A stretch of 21,259 bases of DNA, from the NCBI GenBank assembly GCA_900128395.1, contig LT649539.1:1-21259 (forward strand), in the 5' to 3' direction. The position numbers were made by a program, and so were the translations under genes. Positions 1 through 9,226 of the stretch are shown here, piece after piece. The notes under the pieces are model-generated. The model ran no database searches. It worked only from the letters and a program-made list of their open reading frames with translations, and had not been told where the DNA came from. This DNA is from Stramenopiles sp. TOSAG23-2. Its lineage: Eukaryota; Sar. Each line of letters opens with the position of its first letter. Positions within the stretch are counted from its first letter, which is position 1.

Positions 1-321
1 ATTGAACACGAAAGCACCCAACCGCCTTTAAAGAGAAGAAACATCATATCATATGATGATGTTGATGGTGGTGTTTAAGGGAGTGAAAAAAGATTTAGTG
101 GAGTGAAAAAACATTTATAGGGGAGTGAAAAAACATTTATAGGGGAGTGAAAAAACATTTAATTGAACACGAAAGCACCCAACCGCCTTTAAAGAGAAGA
201 AACATCATATCATATGATGATGTTGATGGTGGTGTTTAAGGGAGTGAAAAAGATTTAGTGGAGTGAAAAAACATTTATAGGGGAGTGAAAAAACATTTAT
301 AGGGGAGTGAAAAAAAAATTA
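1..321. repeat. Tandem duplication, 161-bp and 160-bp copies
   Basis: The segment beginning ATTGAACACGAAAGCACCC at position 1 starts again at 162. Copy 1 is 1-161 and copy 2 is about 162-321. They match throughout except for one A fewer in an A-run of copy 2 and divergence at the last unit. Each copy starts with about 78 bp of unique sequence containing CATCATATCATATGATGATG, followed by four GGAGTGAAAAAA units. The array may continue left of the window. No coding capacity is evident. Confidence 0.93.
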
Positions 322-427
322 TATAGGGGAGTGAAAAAACATTTATCTAGGGGAGTGAAAAAACATTTATATGTGGGAGAGTGAAAAAAAGAGAGAGGGG
401 AGTGAAAAAAGAGAGAGAGGGAGTGCC
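80..427. repeat. GGAGTGAAAAAACATTTATAG minisatellite
   Basis: Units of about 20-25 nt share the core GGAGTGAAAAAA followed by CATTTATAG or a variant. GGAGTG occurs at 80, 100, 122, 144, 241, 260, 282, 304, 328, 352, 399 and 420, and a GGAGAGTG variant lies near 376. The units degenerate rightward into GAGAGAG-rich copies, and one stray GGAGTGAAAAA lies at 574. The array sits in the 3' flank of the giant minus-strand gene. Short ORFs on both strands here are by-products of the repeat. Confidence 0.9.
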
Positions 428-692
428 GTGTATATTTTTGTTGGTGAATAATATTATACACGACGGGTACACTTTGGTTGTGTCCATCTACGTACACACA
501 TGTGTACTCGTATTAAAATATGCGAGAGGAGTAAAAATTAAAAACGTAGTATGTTTATCTATAGTTATGAAATGGAGTGAAAAACAAACACATCATGTAT
601 AAATTGAGAAATAATTTCTCTAAAAATATACATCTCTAGAAAAAAAACTTATTTTTTTTACTCGTATTTTTTAAAAATTAAAACTCTTTATC
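428..692. other. AT-rich 3' flank of the giant gene, no gene seen
   Basis: This stretch contains poly-A/T runs and one isolated copy of the minisatellite core (574-584), but no convincing ORF, tRNA or other RNA gene. It probably holds the 3' untranslated region and end-processing signals of the minus-strand gene that ends at 796, or at about 681 before the 106-bp duplication. Confidence 0.5.
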
Positions 693-904
693 ATCCGTCA
701 CTACATAAGGTGTAAAGCCTGGTTTTAATCTATGTGCATTAAATGTCACTCCACCATGCATTTTAGATTTTACTGTTGGGGCTAGTACACCACTACTAAT
801 CCGTCACTACATAAGGTGTAAAGCCTGGTTTTAATCTATGTGCATTAAATGTCACTCCACCATGCATTTTAGATTTTACTGTTGGGGCTAGTACACCACT
901 ACTA
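693..904. repeat. Perfect 106-bp tandem duplication across the gene's 3' end
   Basis: Copy 1 (693-798) and copy 2 (799-904) are identical over all 106 bases, starting ATCCGTCACTACATAAGG and ending GTACACCACTACTA. The unit covers the last 33-35 codons of the minus-strand giant gene. Because 106 is not a multiple of three, reading from copy 2 into copy 1 changes frame. A TAG formed exactly at the junction (798-796) ends the protein there, so copy 1 is now an untranslated tail. Confidence 0.97.
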
Positions 905-3900
905 CCATGTCTCAACCCTTGATCTCGAGCATGCGATGTAGAATGTGTTAATGATAATGCTTGTCCTACTCGGTTTGCCATTCGATTTAAACTAGGTTCA
1001 AAGCTAGGCCAATGAGCCGATACTGCACCAAGTAATGTTTGTAACCGTCGTTCCAATGATATTTTATTATCAGGATCATATGGATCATTAATTCTAGCAT
1101 GTGGTAATAAAAATGTATGGGACCACATTTGTGTGCTTAATTTCACCAACGTTTTACCAGGTACGCGTGTTGTTTCCGTAGTTGAAAATCCATCTTTTTC
1201 ACGTACATTTTGTACTTGTGTTTTGCCTTGACCAAATATCATACCAACCTCATTATTTGACCACGTAGGGACCAAGGGCATGATTGAATCTGAAAACTCT
1301 CGCTCTGTAATTGCATCATACCCGGAACTTAAATCAGCACTTTTTAATGTTTCACGCAAATTGCGCTTGAATCTACGCTGCGCAGAACGAAATTCCCGCA
1401 AACATAAATATAAAAATCGTTGTGCATCAATCTCACGCTCGCCACTTTGCGTTATAACCATATTGCTGTTAGCATCCCTACCACATGATGCTAATATCCT
1501 TTCCTTGAATTGTATAAATACTGCACGTTCTTTCTTTTTGCGATCTCGTTCCCCTTTCATCAATTGCTCATTCGATACGTATGATTTCGACATAGCGTCA
1601 TTTTCTTGTATATTAGCAAATAACGTATCCACGTCAACCATGGAAGTAAGATCATTTGGTCTATCTGGCTTAGCATTACGTTCCATTTTATGCAATGCGT
1701 GTGCAAGAAATACTGGTTTAAGACCAGCCAATACACGAGTAGCAATTCTTACAGCGACTGAAAGAGGCAATGGTGTTGGCGCTAAATTGTTCTGTGCAGC
1801 CGATGAAGCTTCACCGACTGTGTCTAAGACTAGTGCACGGGTAAACATGTAAAATGATAATTCAGCTGTACCGTAAACTTCATCCATGAAATTTGAAAAA
1901 ATGTCAACTTCAAGACTATATTGTCTATAAAATTGGCAACTACGGTATAAATCCCAACACATCTGTTCAATTAACTGCGGGACCCCGTACCGGACAGAAG
2001 CCCATTCGCATAGGTATTCAGGCAAAGTAGGTGCTTGGAAACCATTTCGAAATGCAGCACATTCAGCCAAGAGTTTATCGTCATAAATACAACGCAAGGT
2101 TTTCATAACCCACGCAATTTGACGAGGCTCGAGACTTTTTTTCGGCTCCGTTGTTGTCATTTCCATCGATTCCATGTTGTTGTCATCTACATCATTCAAT
2201 AAACCAGGTGTAGTTGCACGACTACCACCCCATTCTTTTGGCATACCTAATTGATTTGAAACAGTCTTAGACAAATCATCATGAGTATCCCCCAATCCTT
2301 TTGCTCCATCAGATATCTTAGCAGGAGTTAAACCGGCACGTTTGCGCAATAATTCATGGAACGATCGTTTATTCATTTTATAACGCTCCACACGGTTTGC
2401 CCATCCATCACGTGCATATTTTATTTTATCTCTCCATTCATTTGGATTTGCACCACCAGGTGATGAATATTTAGCCATAGTTGAAGGATAATTTTTGCGT
2501 AAACCTGGCATAGTGGAATCCCAAGATGGTTTCTCCATCCACTTATCCTCCTCACCCATTTCATCGAATAGAATAGATGATCCTGGTGTCATGCCTGGTG
2601 TCCTTGTATTGAATCCTCGAGGATCATGGATTGAGTGCACACTACCAGGTGTATTTGCTAAACGCACAGCATCGCTTGACATATCTGTACCACTGTTTGC
2701 ATCTCCATCAATATTAGCGTCCTTCGAAAAACCACCTTTCATCGCCTTTAATGAGGAGGCAAGGCCACCACCAGACGATGAACCACCACCTTTTGACGCT
2801 TTCATTTTAAATTTACTGGCAAACTTTCTGGTCAAGATGTTTTCTAATTCCTTTACCCTACGCTCGATCATAATGACACGTTTGCGCATTTTAATGGAAC
2901 GTTCCATTTGTGCTTTTTGTGCTTGTCGAGCTTGTTCAGTCATTTTTGCTTCAAGTTTTCGAGTGGCCTCAGCTTCTTTAATTAACTTTTGTTCCCAAGC
3001 GCCTGGATCTGCTTCCTGTGCACGCTTCAAGTTATTTTTATTTTCCATTTTCGATAATTTTGAATCTACGCCCATCATACGCCTCATAGAATCTAATTGT
3101 ATGTCGCCAACGTCTTCATCTTGCGAAGCACCAAATTCTAATAATGCTGCAGTTGCATCTTCCTCCTTTTGTTTTTGGTTTCTAATTTCTTGTACAATCA
3201 GACGACCGTGTCTTGCCCGTGCCATGGCTTGAATTTTCGTCGCTGCAGCATCATGGATTTTTCGTTGTTCAGCTGACAATGAATTAATTTCTTCATTCAT
3301 TTGATCTTTCACTTTGTTAAATTCCTCCAATGCACCGGCATTATTGGCAAGCCAAGCAGCTGTTCCTGGTATGTTCTTATCTAATTGGGATTGTATTTCT
3401 TTTGACACTTTTCCACCACCACCAATTGGACTGATAGGACCACGACCACGGTTGCCTCCGCCGCCACCACCTGCACCAAGGGAAAGTTTTGATGGAGAAT
3501 CGCGTTTTGGTGGTGGCGTTGGCGGTGCTTTAATTGCTATTTTTTCCACGACAAGAGTCATTCCCATAGCATCGCCAAGTTTTGTTGCAAATGACGAAAG
3601 TTCACCTCCCATACGTTGCAACTTACTACGTGTATCTTTACGCAAGGTATCTAAAAATGTGCGTTCATCTAAAATACGCCCTTGCAAAGTTCTCAACATT
3701 GGCAAAGCAGCATTTGCAGCTGCCTTTGAAACCACAAGTTTTGTTTGCGTGCCTCTGGAACGTGCCGGTTTCATTTTGATTTTTCGTTTGACCTTTTTCT
3801 TTACTTCACGTTTTGTTCCATCAGCATCTATAACAATTTCAGTTATCTCCTCTTCGATTTCAATTTCACGTGGCTTAGATGCTTCCAGCTGTGCTTGTCG

Positions 3901-6900
3901 CTCACGTTTTGCAGCAGCTCGTTTTTGTCTTAATCGTTCTTCTTCTTTTTCTTGAATTTCAGCACTTTCCGTATCAAGGAGCTCCACTGCAGCTTGAGTC
4001 GCTGCAACTTCGTCCCAAACTTCTAATTCTTCTTCCATGGCCTCTTGATAGTCATTCCTTACAGCTTGTATGCTGAAATCCTCGCTTTCAATTGAAACAA
4101 TTTCGTCTTCCAATCGATCTACTTCTTGATCTAGCTCTTCGATTTTAGTTTCTTTTGTTTTAAGATTTGTAGATATCTCTTCACTTTTTTTATGTATATT
4201 TTGTAATTTCTCCTCAGCTGCATCCCAAGACGCTTTGCATTCTTCTAACATCGCTTTGACATCTACTAAATGCGTTTCTAAATCCATCTCTTCTTCATCA
4301 GGTTCGTTAAATGAGGGTGGTAATGATTCTCCAGCTTCTAAAATTTGTTTTTTACTTTGTTCCTTGATACTCATTTTCATGTCATATTTTAATTGGGATT
4401 TTCGTACTTCTTCTTGAATTTTTGAAATTCTCATATCCAAATCTTGTTTTTCAATATTAACGTCTTCTTCTCCATTTAAAGTAATTTTTAACTCTTTTCG
4501 TAAATTTATTAAATATAATTCTGATTTTTCCCTTTCCATTCTCATTTCTTCAAGACGATTCAAAGTCTTGTTTAATTCAGGGTTTGTTTCTGCTGCCTTT
4601 TTCCGTGCTTCATCAAGTTTTTTCTCCATCAATTCCACTTTATTTTCTGCAAATAAAGCTTTCGCTTGCTTCGCAGCTAATGCTTTAATAGTATCTGCTC
4701 GATGGGCTTCATGTTGCTCTGGAGAAGTAATATTTTGTTTTTCCTCATCAATTCCTTTTCTACCAGCATTTTTCAACACGGCAGTCGCTTTGTTTCTTAA
4801 ATGACCGACGTCATCAAGATCATGTTTTATGCGTCTCAAGCGCCTTCGCGTTCCACCAAGCTGTTTCAAGGCAGTTATTTCAGTATTCTCAGTAGCATTT
4901 ATTACAGTGCGTATACGTTTCAAATCTGGGTCTTCCTCTTCAATTTTTTTTGATGCATTGATAGTTTCTTCATGTTCTTTTTCAAGTTTACCAACATCTT
5001 CCGTTAATCGATTAAATTCAATATTGATTAATTTCAAATCTTGATTCAATTTTTTCACATCTCCTTCTAATTTTTTACAAATACCTTGATTGTTTGAAAT
5101 AACAACTTTTTGTTCATCTTTTAGTGCAGAATCTGTAATGTCTTCCAATCGAAGTTCTTCCTCTTGGGTCCTAACAATTGCATCTTCAAGTTGTTTTGTT
5201 ACCTCTTCAATTTCTGCTTGTTTCTTTGCCTTTGATTCTTCCACAGCTTTTAATTCATCTCTTCTGGTAGTCAATTCCTCGCTTTCTAAAACTTCCTTTG
5301 CCTTGATAGCTTGTAATTCGGCATGATTTTTTAATGCTTCTTCCAGTTCTTTCCTAGATTTCTCTAGCGTTTCTTCTTTCTTTTTCGTTGCTGCTTCAAA
5401 TTCTAATTGCATCATCATGATTTTATTTTCTAAGACTTCCTTCTCGCGCTTTAATGTATTTTTTGAAAGTTCCACAGCCATTTCAAATTTTTCATCGTTT
5501 TCAGCATCTTCCTCTGTAAACTTCTTATCCAACTTCATTCGCCGTTTTCTTACCCTTTTCTTCGCACGCTTTTTTGACTTCAAATTATTAATTGATCGCC
5601 TGCGACCTATTGGTTTAGTTACTGGACTAGGCTGTGCAGCATCTAGAATGGCATCTGTGAACATTTTAATTTGATTTTTTTGTACCGGGGTTTCATGTAT
5701 ACGGACGGCAAGACTAGCAAATAAACCTTCGAATTCTAAAAGCATGTCAGTAGTGTCCGACATAATGCTATCTTGTTCTTTTTTAATTTTCGTACAATCA
5801 CGTTTCAATGCCAAGACGGCATCTTCAGTTACTTCTATGCGACTGCTATCCTCATCTGCTGTAGATGCATGTTCCATTAAAAATGTCTTTTCTTTTGTTA
5901 ATTGTTCTACTTGGTCCTTATACATTGCATTTGCCTCTCGCAATTCCCCGACGACGGAATCAAATTCTTCATGCAATTCAAAAAGTTCAACCTCTAAACG
6001 ACTTTGCGCCTCCCTGGCATCAAGTACCTGCTGGCCTTGAATTGCAACTTTCTGTTGCTCCAAAGATAAATTACGAATCAATTTATCACGATGTACAATA
6101 ACTTCATTCATTTTTTTCTCAGCCTCTATTGCTTTTGCAGTCATCCTATTAACAACCTCTTGCATTACCGCTGGATCACCACTTAATTTGCTGACCGGAA
6201 TATTGTGTCGAATAGCAACAGAAGCTCTACGAATAGATTCAACTTTTCCCATCATCCCTTGCATCATGTTTTGAAACCCTTTCAAATCTCGAATGTTTCC
6301 CTCCATATTTGCCGTGAATTCTTCTAAATCTTTTACTTTACTATATAGTGCCAGTTCTGTACGGTTAGCATTGTGTAATTTTTTCTTTGCATTTTCTTCT
6401 ATTTCCCTAGCTTTTTTTAGTTGCTCTTCCGCAGCGCGAATTTGTCCAGGATAATCTTGATCATCTACCCATTTTTCATTTTCTTCTGCTTGTGCAACTT
6501 TTGTCAAGGCAACCGTCAATTGTTTCCGCAAATCAATTGATTTTTCCTTTGCCGCTTTTACTTTATGTATGCTTTCATCTTCCCTCGCTCGCAATGTCCC
6601 TCTAACAGTTTCTAATTCAATCGCTTGGTTATTAGCAGTCAATTGTGATTGTTCCAACGAACGCTTTAAAGAAGCATTTTGACGTCTTAACGCAATAAGT
6701 TCTGCATCTCTTGACGTAACAAGACGTTGTGCATTTTCCGCTTTTTGTAGTAATTCATTTGATGATGCCGTTGGCGGTGATATAGCAATTGTTGCAACTT
6801 CCTCTCTAATCCGTTTTATTTCATCCTTTAAATTATGATTTTCTTCTGTTAATCGTGTCATTTCTTTCTTTTGAGAGGACATAAGGGTATCTTTTGATCC

Positions 6901-8658
6901 AACTGCTAATGGAAGTGCATCCCCCACAACATCTTGAAAATGACTTGTAATCATTTCCAATAATGTCCCACGAGTCGTAGTTTGAGCTGCAACTTGTCCA
7001 CTCAATTCATCTACTACAATATTATATACTTGTCTTTCTAATTCTGCACGATCTGGCGTTGTCCACCCTTCCGCTTGGCATGCGTAACGTACATGTTGTA
7101 CAGCACTCGATAGAAATTCAGCGAGTCGTCTTAAATTTTCCTTTCCTCTCCATCCACCTTCACCAACACCTTGTTTTAAATTATGAGTACGTAATAAGTT
7201 TCTTAACCAAAATTGTGCTGCAGATTTAGCAGTGTGAAATGCTGGATTATGTACAACTTCTTCTTCTTCTTCAGTATCTTTAATAATTTCTGGCTTAAGA
7301 ACAGGCTCTGGCAACACGTCAACAGATTGTTTTAAATGTATACCACCTAAACGCATTGTAAAATTTTCCAAACCTTTCGATAATGTCGGCAACGTTCGAT
7401 CATATGGAACATGCGCCGATGCTGCTGCACCATGCGCTGCTTTACTTGGCAACATAAAATTTGATCGCGTCCATTGTACTTCTTTTGGCATATTTCTTAA
7501 TATAAGTTCTTTTCGCGCATTTACTTTATTTAACCTATATTTTCTTTCATTATTATTATTAGTCGTCGTAGTATCCTTATCAATACGCATTGGGCTAAAC
7601 CGTATATTTGTTTGTTTCGGGACTCCTGGTACTAATTTGCTATCATCATTTCGCTTTCTATTACTATTATACATTTCCTTTGTTTCCTCAAATTGAAGTG
7701 GCAATTCACGTTCTACTTTTTGCCTATCTGCACTGAAAGTAAATCGTACATCTGGCATTTCAGAAATTTTATCTGTCGTATCACTTATCTTTAAATTAAC
7801 TTCATGAGGTCTTTTAGTTTTACTACTTGAAGGCTTTCTTTTACTACCGCTTAAAGGTGGCTTTTTTGATATATTCTTATTATAATTATCTTTCGTCTCT
7901 GCATCATTCTTATTACCATTACGTGTTGGTGATAAAAGATGTGGATCTGTATCCCAACCAGATAAATTATTCCCATTTTGAAAACCGGCGAAATCGTTTG
8001 TGTCTTTACCACGAGATTGACCTTTTTCCCTTGGCATTGTTACAGTTCCCATTCCTTTGTTACTATTATTATTATTATTATTATTTCTATTATTTGGTAT
8101 TTTTTTATCAGATACTTTACGTTGTGGTGCATTAGGCACGGGAGATGTGATTTGTTCTAGTAATTGATTTACAGTTTCATTGGTAGTTTTGGCTACACTA
8201 TTTTTCATATGATTGATATTATTTGTTTGTCCTAATTTTAAGCCACTCTTGGTAATCCCTAGATTGTTGCTTCCACCACCCATTAATCCAGAAGAACTTA
8301 ATGGAGTACCAACTCTTTCTATACGTTTTTTTGCTTCATATTTTTTCTTACGACTCCGTCTATTACTACTACTACTGCCTTTTTGTCCACCACCCATACG
8401 TTTGCGAAAAATGGCTTGTGTTAATTTAGTTACATCTATTTCCTCTCTGGAATTTATTGATGGTCTTCCACCCATTGGTCCAGGTTGAGAAAATAAAATA
8501 TCCCCGTTTTTATTAGGTGTACTACGTCGATTTCTTTTATTATTATTTCTACTTCCAGCTTCCCTAGATTTATTATTATTATTTGACATTGGTCTCATTT
8601 TTTCTTTCGGGCTATCTATAGAAGCATAAAGGGTTTCATTTTTTACATTTGTCGACAT
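796..8658 (-). CDS. Giant coiled-coil protein with IQ motif, probably cytoskeletal or ciliary
   Basis: This uninterrupted 2620-aa reading frame starts at an ATG and ends at TAG. Residues 1 to about 450 are basic, Asn/Ser-rich and disordered, with poly-Asn runs. Residues about 480-590 look globular (AQFWLRNLLRTHNLKQGVGE region). From about 590 to 1640 there are long heptad-type Glu/Lys/Leu coiled coils, broken by a very basic patch near 1025-1045. A Pro/Gly linker lies near 1700-1740. One IQ-like calmodulin-binding motif, AATKIQAMARARHGR, is at about 1803-1817. A second globular region follows, about 2170-2560 (starting EPRQIAWVMKTLRCIYDD), with an EF-hand-like helix pair around EFSDSIMPLVPTWSNNEV. 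I do not recognise the family. Coiled coil, IQ and a conserved-looking C-terminal domain suggest a basal-body, axonemal or cytoskeletal scaffold; that role is inference. The C-terminus was re-made by the 106-bp duplication. Confidence 0.9.
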   Translation of the reverse strand: MSTNVKNETLYASIDSPKEKMRPMSNNNNKSREAGSRNNNKRNRRSTPNKNGDILFSQPGPMGGRPSINSREEIDVTKLTQAIFRKRMGGGQKGSSSSNRRSRKKKYEAKKRIERVGTPLSSSGLMGGGSNNLGITKSGLKLGQTNNINHMKNSVAKTTNETVNQLLEQITSPVPNAPQRKVSDKKIPNNRNNNNNNNSNKGMGTVTMPREKGQSRGKDTNDFAGFQNGNNLSGWDTDPHLLSPTRNGNKNDAETKDNYNKNISKKPPLSGSKRKPSSSKTKRPHEVNLKISDTTDKISEMPDVRFTFSADRQKVERELPLQFEETKEMYNSNRKRNDDSKLVPGVPKQTNIRFSPMRIDKDTTTTNNNNERKYRLNKVNARKELILRNMPKEVQWTRSNFMLPSKAAHGAAASAHVPYDRTLPTLSKGLENFTMRLGGIHLKQSVDVLPEPVLKPEIIKDTEEEEEVVHNPAFHTAKSAAQFWLRNLLRTHNLKQGVGEGGWRGKENLRRLAEFLSSAVQHVRYACQAEGWTTPDRAELERQVYNIVVDELSGQVAAQTTTRGTLLEMITSHFQDVVGDALPLAVGSKDTLMSSQKKEMTRLTEENHNLKDEIKRIREEVATIAISPPTASSNELLQKAENAQRLVTSRDAELIALRRQNASLKRSLEQSQLTANNQAIELETVRGTLRAREDESIHKVKAAKEKSIDLRKQLTVALTKVAQAEENEKWVDDQDYPGQIRAAEEQLKKAREIEENAKKKLHNANRTELALYSKVKDLEEFTANMEGNIRDLKGFQNMMQGMMGKVESIRRASVAIRHNIPVSKLSGDPAVMQEVVNRMTAKAIEAEKKMNEVIVHRDKLIRNLSLEQQKVAIQGQQVLDAREAQSRLEVELFELHEEFDSVVGELREANAMYKDQVEQLTKEKTFLMEHASTADEDSSRIEVTEDAVLALKRDCTKIKKEQDSIMSDTTDMLLEFEGLFASLAVRIHETPVQKNQIKMFTDAILDAAQPSPVTKPIGRRRSINNLKSKKRAKKRVRKRRMKLDKKFTEEDAENDEKFEMAVELSKNTLKREKEVLENKIMMMQLEFEAATKKKEETLEKSRKELEEALKNHAELQAIKAKEVLESEELTTRRDELKAVEESKAKKQAEIEEVTKQLEDAIVRTQEEELRLEDITDSALKDEQKVVISNNQGICKKLEGDVKKLNQDLKLINIEFNRLTEDVGKLEKEHEETINASKKIEEEDPDLKRIRTVINATENTEITALKQLGGTRRRLRRIKHDLDDVGHLRNKATAVLKNAGRKGIDEEKQNITSPEQHEAHRADTIKALAAKQAKALFAENKVELMEKKLDEARKKAAETNPELNKTLNRLEEMRMEREKSELYLINLRKELKITLNGEEDVNIEKQDLDMRISKIQEEVRKSQLKYDMKMSIKEQSKKQILEAGESLPPSFNEPDEEEMDLETHLVDVKAMLEECKASWDAAEEKLQNIHKKSEEISTNLKTKETKIEELDQEVDRLEDEIVSIESEDFSIQAVRNDYQEAMEEELEVWDEVAATQAAVELLDTESAEIQEKEEERLRQKRAAAKRERQAQLEASKPREIEIEEEITEIVIDADGTKREVKKKVKRKIKMKPARSRGTQTKLVVSKAAANAALPMLRTLQGRILDERTFLDTLRKDTRSKLQRMGGELSSFATKLGDAMGMTLVVEKIAIKAPPTPPPKRDSPSKLSLGAGGGGGGNRGRGPISPIGGGGKVSKEIQSQLDKNIPGTAAWLANNAGALEEFNKVKDQMNEEINSLSAEQRKIHDAAATKIQAMARARHGRLIVQEIRNQKQKEEDATAALLEFGASQDEDVGDIQLDSMRRMMGVDSKLSKMENKNNLKRAQEADPGAWEQKLIKEAEATRKLEAKMTEQARQAQKAQMERSIKMRKRVIMIERRVKELENILTRKFASKFKMKASKGGGSSSGGGLASSLKAMKGGFSKDANIDGDANSGTDMSSDAVRLANTPGSVHSIHDPRGFNTRTPGMTPGSSILFDEMGEEDKWMEKPSWDSTMPGLRKNYPSTMAKYSSPGGANPNEWRDKIKYARDGWANRVERYKMNKRSFHELLRKRAGLTPAKISDGAKGLGDTHDDLSKTVSNQLGMPKEWGGSRATTPGLLNDVDDNNMESMEMTTTEPKKSLEPRQIAWVMKTLRCIYDDKLLAECAAFRNGFQAPTLPEYLCEWASVRYGVPQLIEQMCWDLYRSCQFYRQYSLEVDIFSNFMDEVYGTAELSFYMFTRALVLDTVGEASSAAQNNLAPTPLPLSVAVRIATRVLAGLKPVFLAHALHKMERNAKPDRPNDLTSMVDVDTLFANIQENDAMSKSYVSNEQLMKGERDRKKKERAVFIQFKERILASCGRDANSNMVITQSGEREIDAQRFLYLCLREFRSAQRRFKRNLRETLKSADLSSGYDAITEREFSDSIMPLVPTWSNNEVGMIFGQGKTQVQNVREKDGFSTTETTRVPGKTLVKLSTQMWSHTFLLPHARINDPYDPDNKISLERRLQTLLGAVSAHWPSFEPSLNRMANRVGQALSLTHSTSHARDQGLRHGSSGVLAPTVKSKMHGGVTFNAHRLKPGFTPYVVTD

Positions 8659-8873
8659 CTTTTATATTTATTTATATATTGAATTAAAATCTTGTTATAC
8701 TTTGGATATATTTGTATTAATTATATATGTTTGTCTCGTGGATATATTTCTCTCTGTGCTATAAATTATATATCCTATATATAATTGTTGTTGTTGTATT
8801 TATTGGTGCAATTGATGAAGCAAGAAAGAAGAAAAATGAAGCAAACCAGCAAACAACGCAAACGGCTTTTTTT

Positions 8874-8891
8874 CAGAGAGAATTCTCTCTG
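8874..8891. repeat. 18-bp perfect palindrome
   Basis: CAGAGAGAATTCTCTCTG is a perfect inverted repeat with no spacer, flanked by T-runs on the plus strand. It lies about 215 bp upstream of the giant gene's ATG. It could be a symmetric factor-binding site or an RNA hairpin in a leader; its function is not known. Confidence 0.85.
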
Positions 8892-9051
8892 CTTTTTTGT
8901 AGCTTATACGACCTTAAATTCCTGCAAAGATTCCGATCAATGTCCTTAAAGAATTAAAAAGGCTTGCATAATAAGAAGAAAATGGGAATTTTTTTTTTCT
9001 GCAGAAATTTTTCCAATTTTTTTTCCGTTATTAATATCATCTGTCCAGCCC

Positions 9052-9069
9052 AACCACAGCTGTGTGGTT
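9052..9069. repeat. Dyad AACCACA-GCTG-TGTGGTT
   Basis: Seven-base perfect arms flank GCTG, and the central ten bases CACAGCTGTG are themselves palindromic and contain an E-box-type CAGCTG. It is more GC-rich than its surroundings and lies about 160 bp upstream of the plus-strand coiled-coil exon. A regulatory role is a guess from position and symmetry. Confidence 0.7.
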
Positions 9070-9226
9070 ACATCATTATCAATTATTTGTATTTTGTGCT
9101 ATTATTTATATCAAAAACAAATTATTGCAAATCGAGATAAGTTAGTGTACACATTCACAGACATTATTGGAAACAAAATGTTGAAGAGATCAGACTAGAT
9201 ACAATTATAACATAATATTCTACCAG

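Larger units (their letters stand above)
8659..9226. promoter_or_regulatory. Divergent intergenic region with an unresolved upstream exon
   Basis: This 568-bp AT-rich gap lies between the ATG of the minus-strand giant gene and the first recognisable exon of the plus-strand coiled-coil gene. It should contain both promoters. It holds an 18-bp palindrome (8874-8891) and a 7-bp-arm dyad (9052-9069). The 5' exon or exons of the plus-strand gene probably lie here or overlap it. Short ATG ORFs starting at 8727, 8815 and 8982 are open, but none joins the downstream exon through a strong donor site in the right phase. Confidence 0.55.

Noticed and set aside
80-427. CRISPR-like array
   Set aside because: Units are contiguous, 20-25 nt, without unique spacers of fixed length, and the context is eukaryotic. 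It is a minisatellite.
381-602. 73-aa plus-strand ORF, and a 66-aa minus-strand ORF (297-497)
   Set aside because: Both are translations of the minisatellite and its flank. They have repetitive, low-complexity sequence and no plausible domain.
3314-3955. 213-aa and other antisense ORFs (1280-1852, 2495-3232) within the giant gene
   Set aside because: They lie opposite a long frame with coherent coiled-coil and IQ motifs. Their Ser/Phe/Leu-rich composition is what antisense Glu/Lys-rich codons give.
8727-8957. 76-aa plus-strand ORF with a hydrophobic start
   Set aside because: It begins 68 bp from the divergent ATG, is AT-driven, ends without any domain and has no good donor linking it to the exon at 9227. 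It may be chance or leader sequence.
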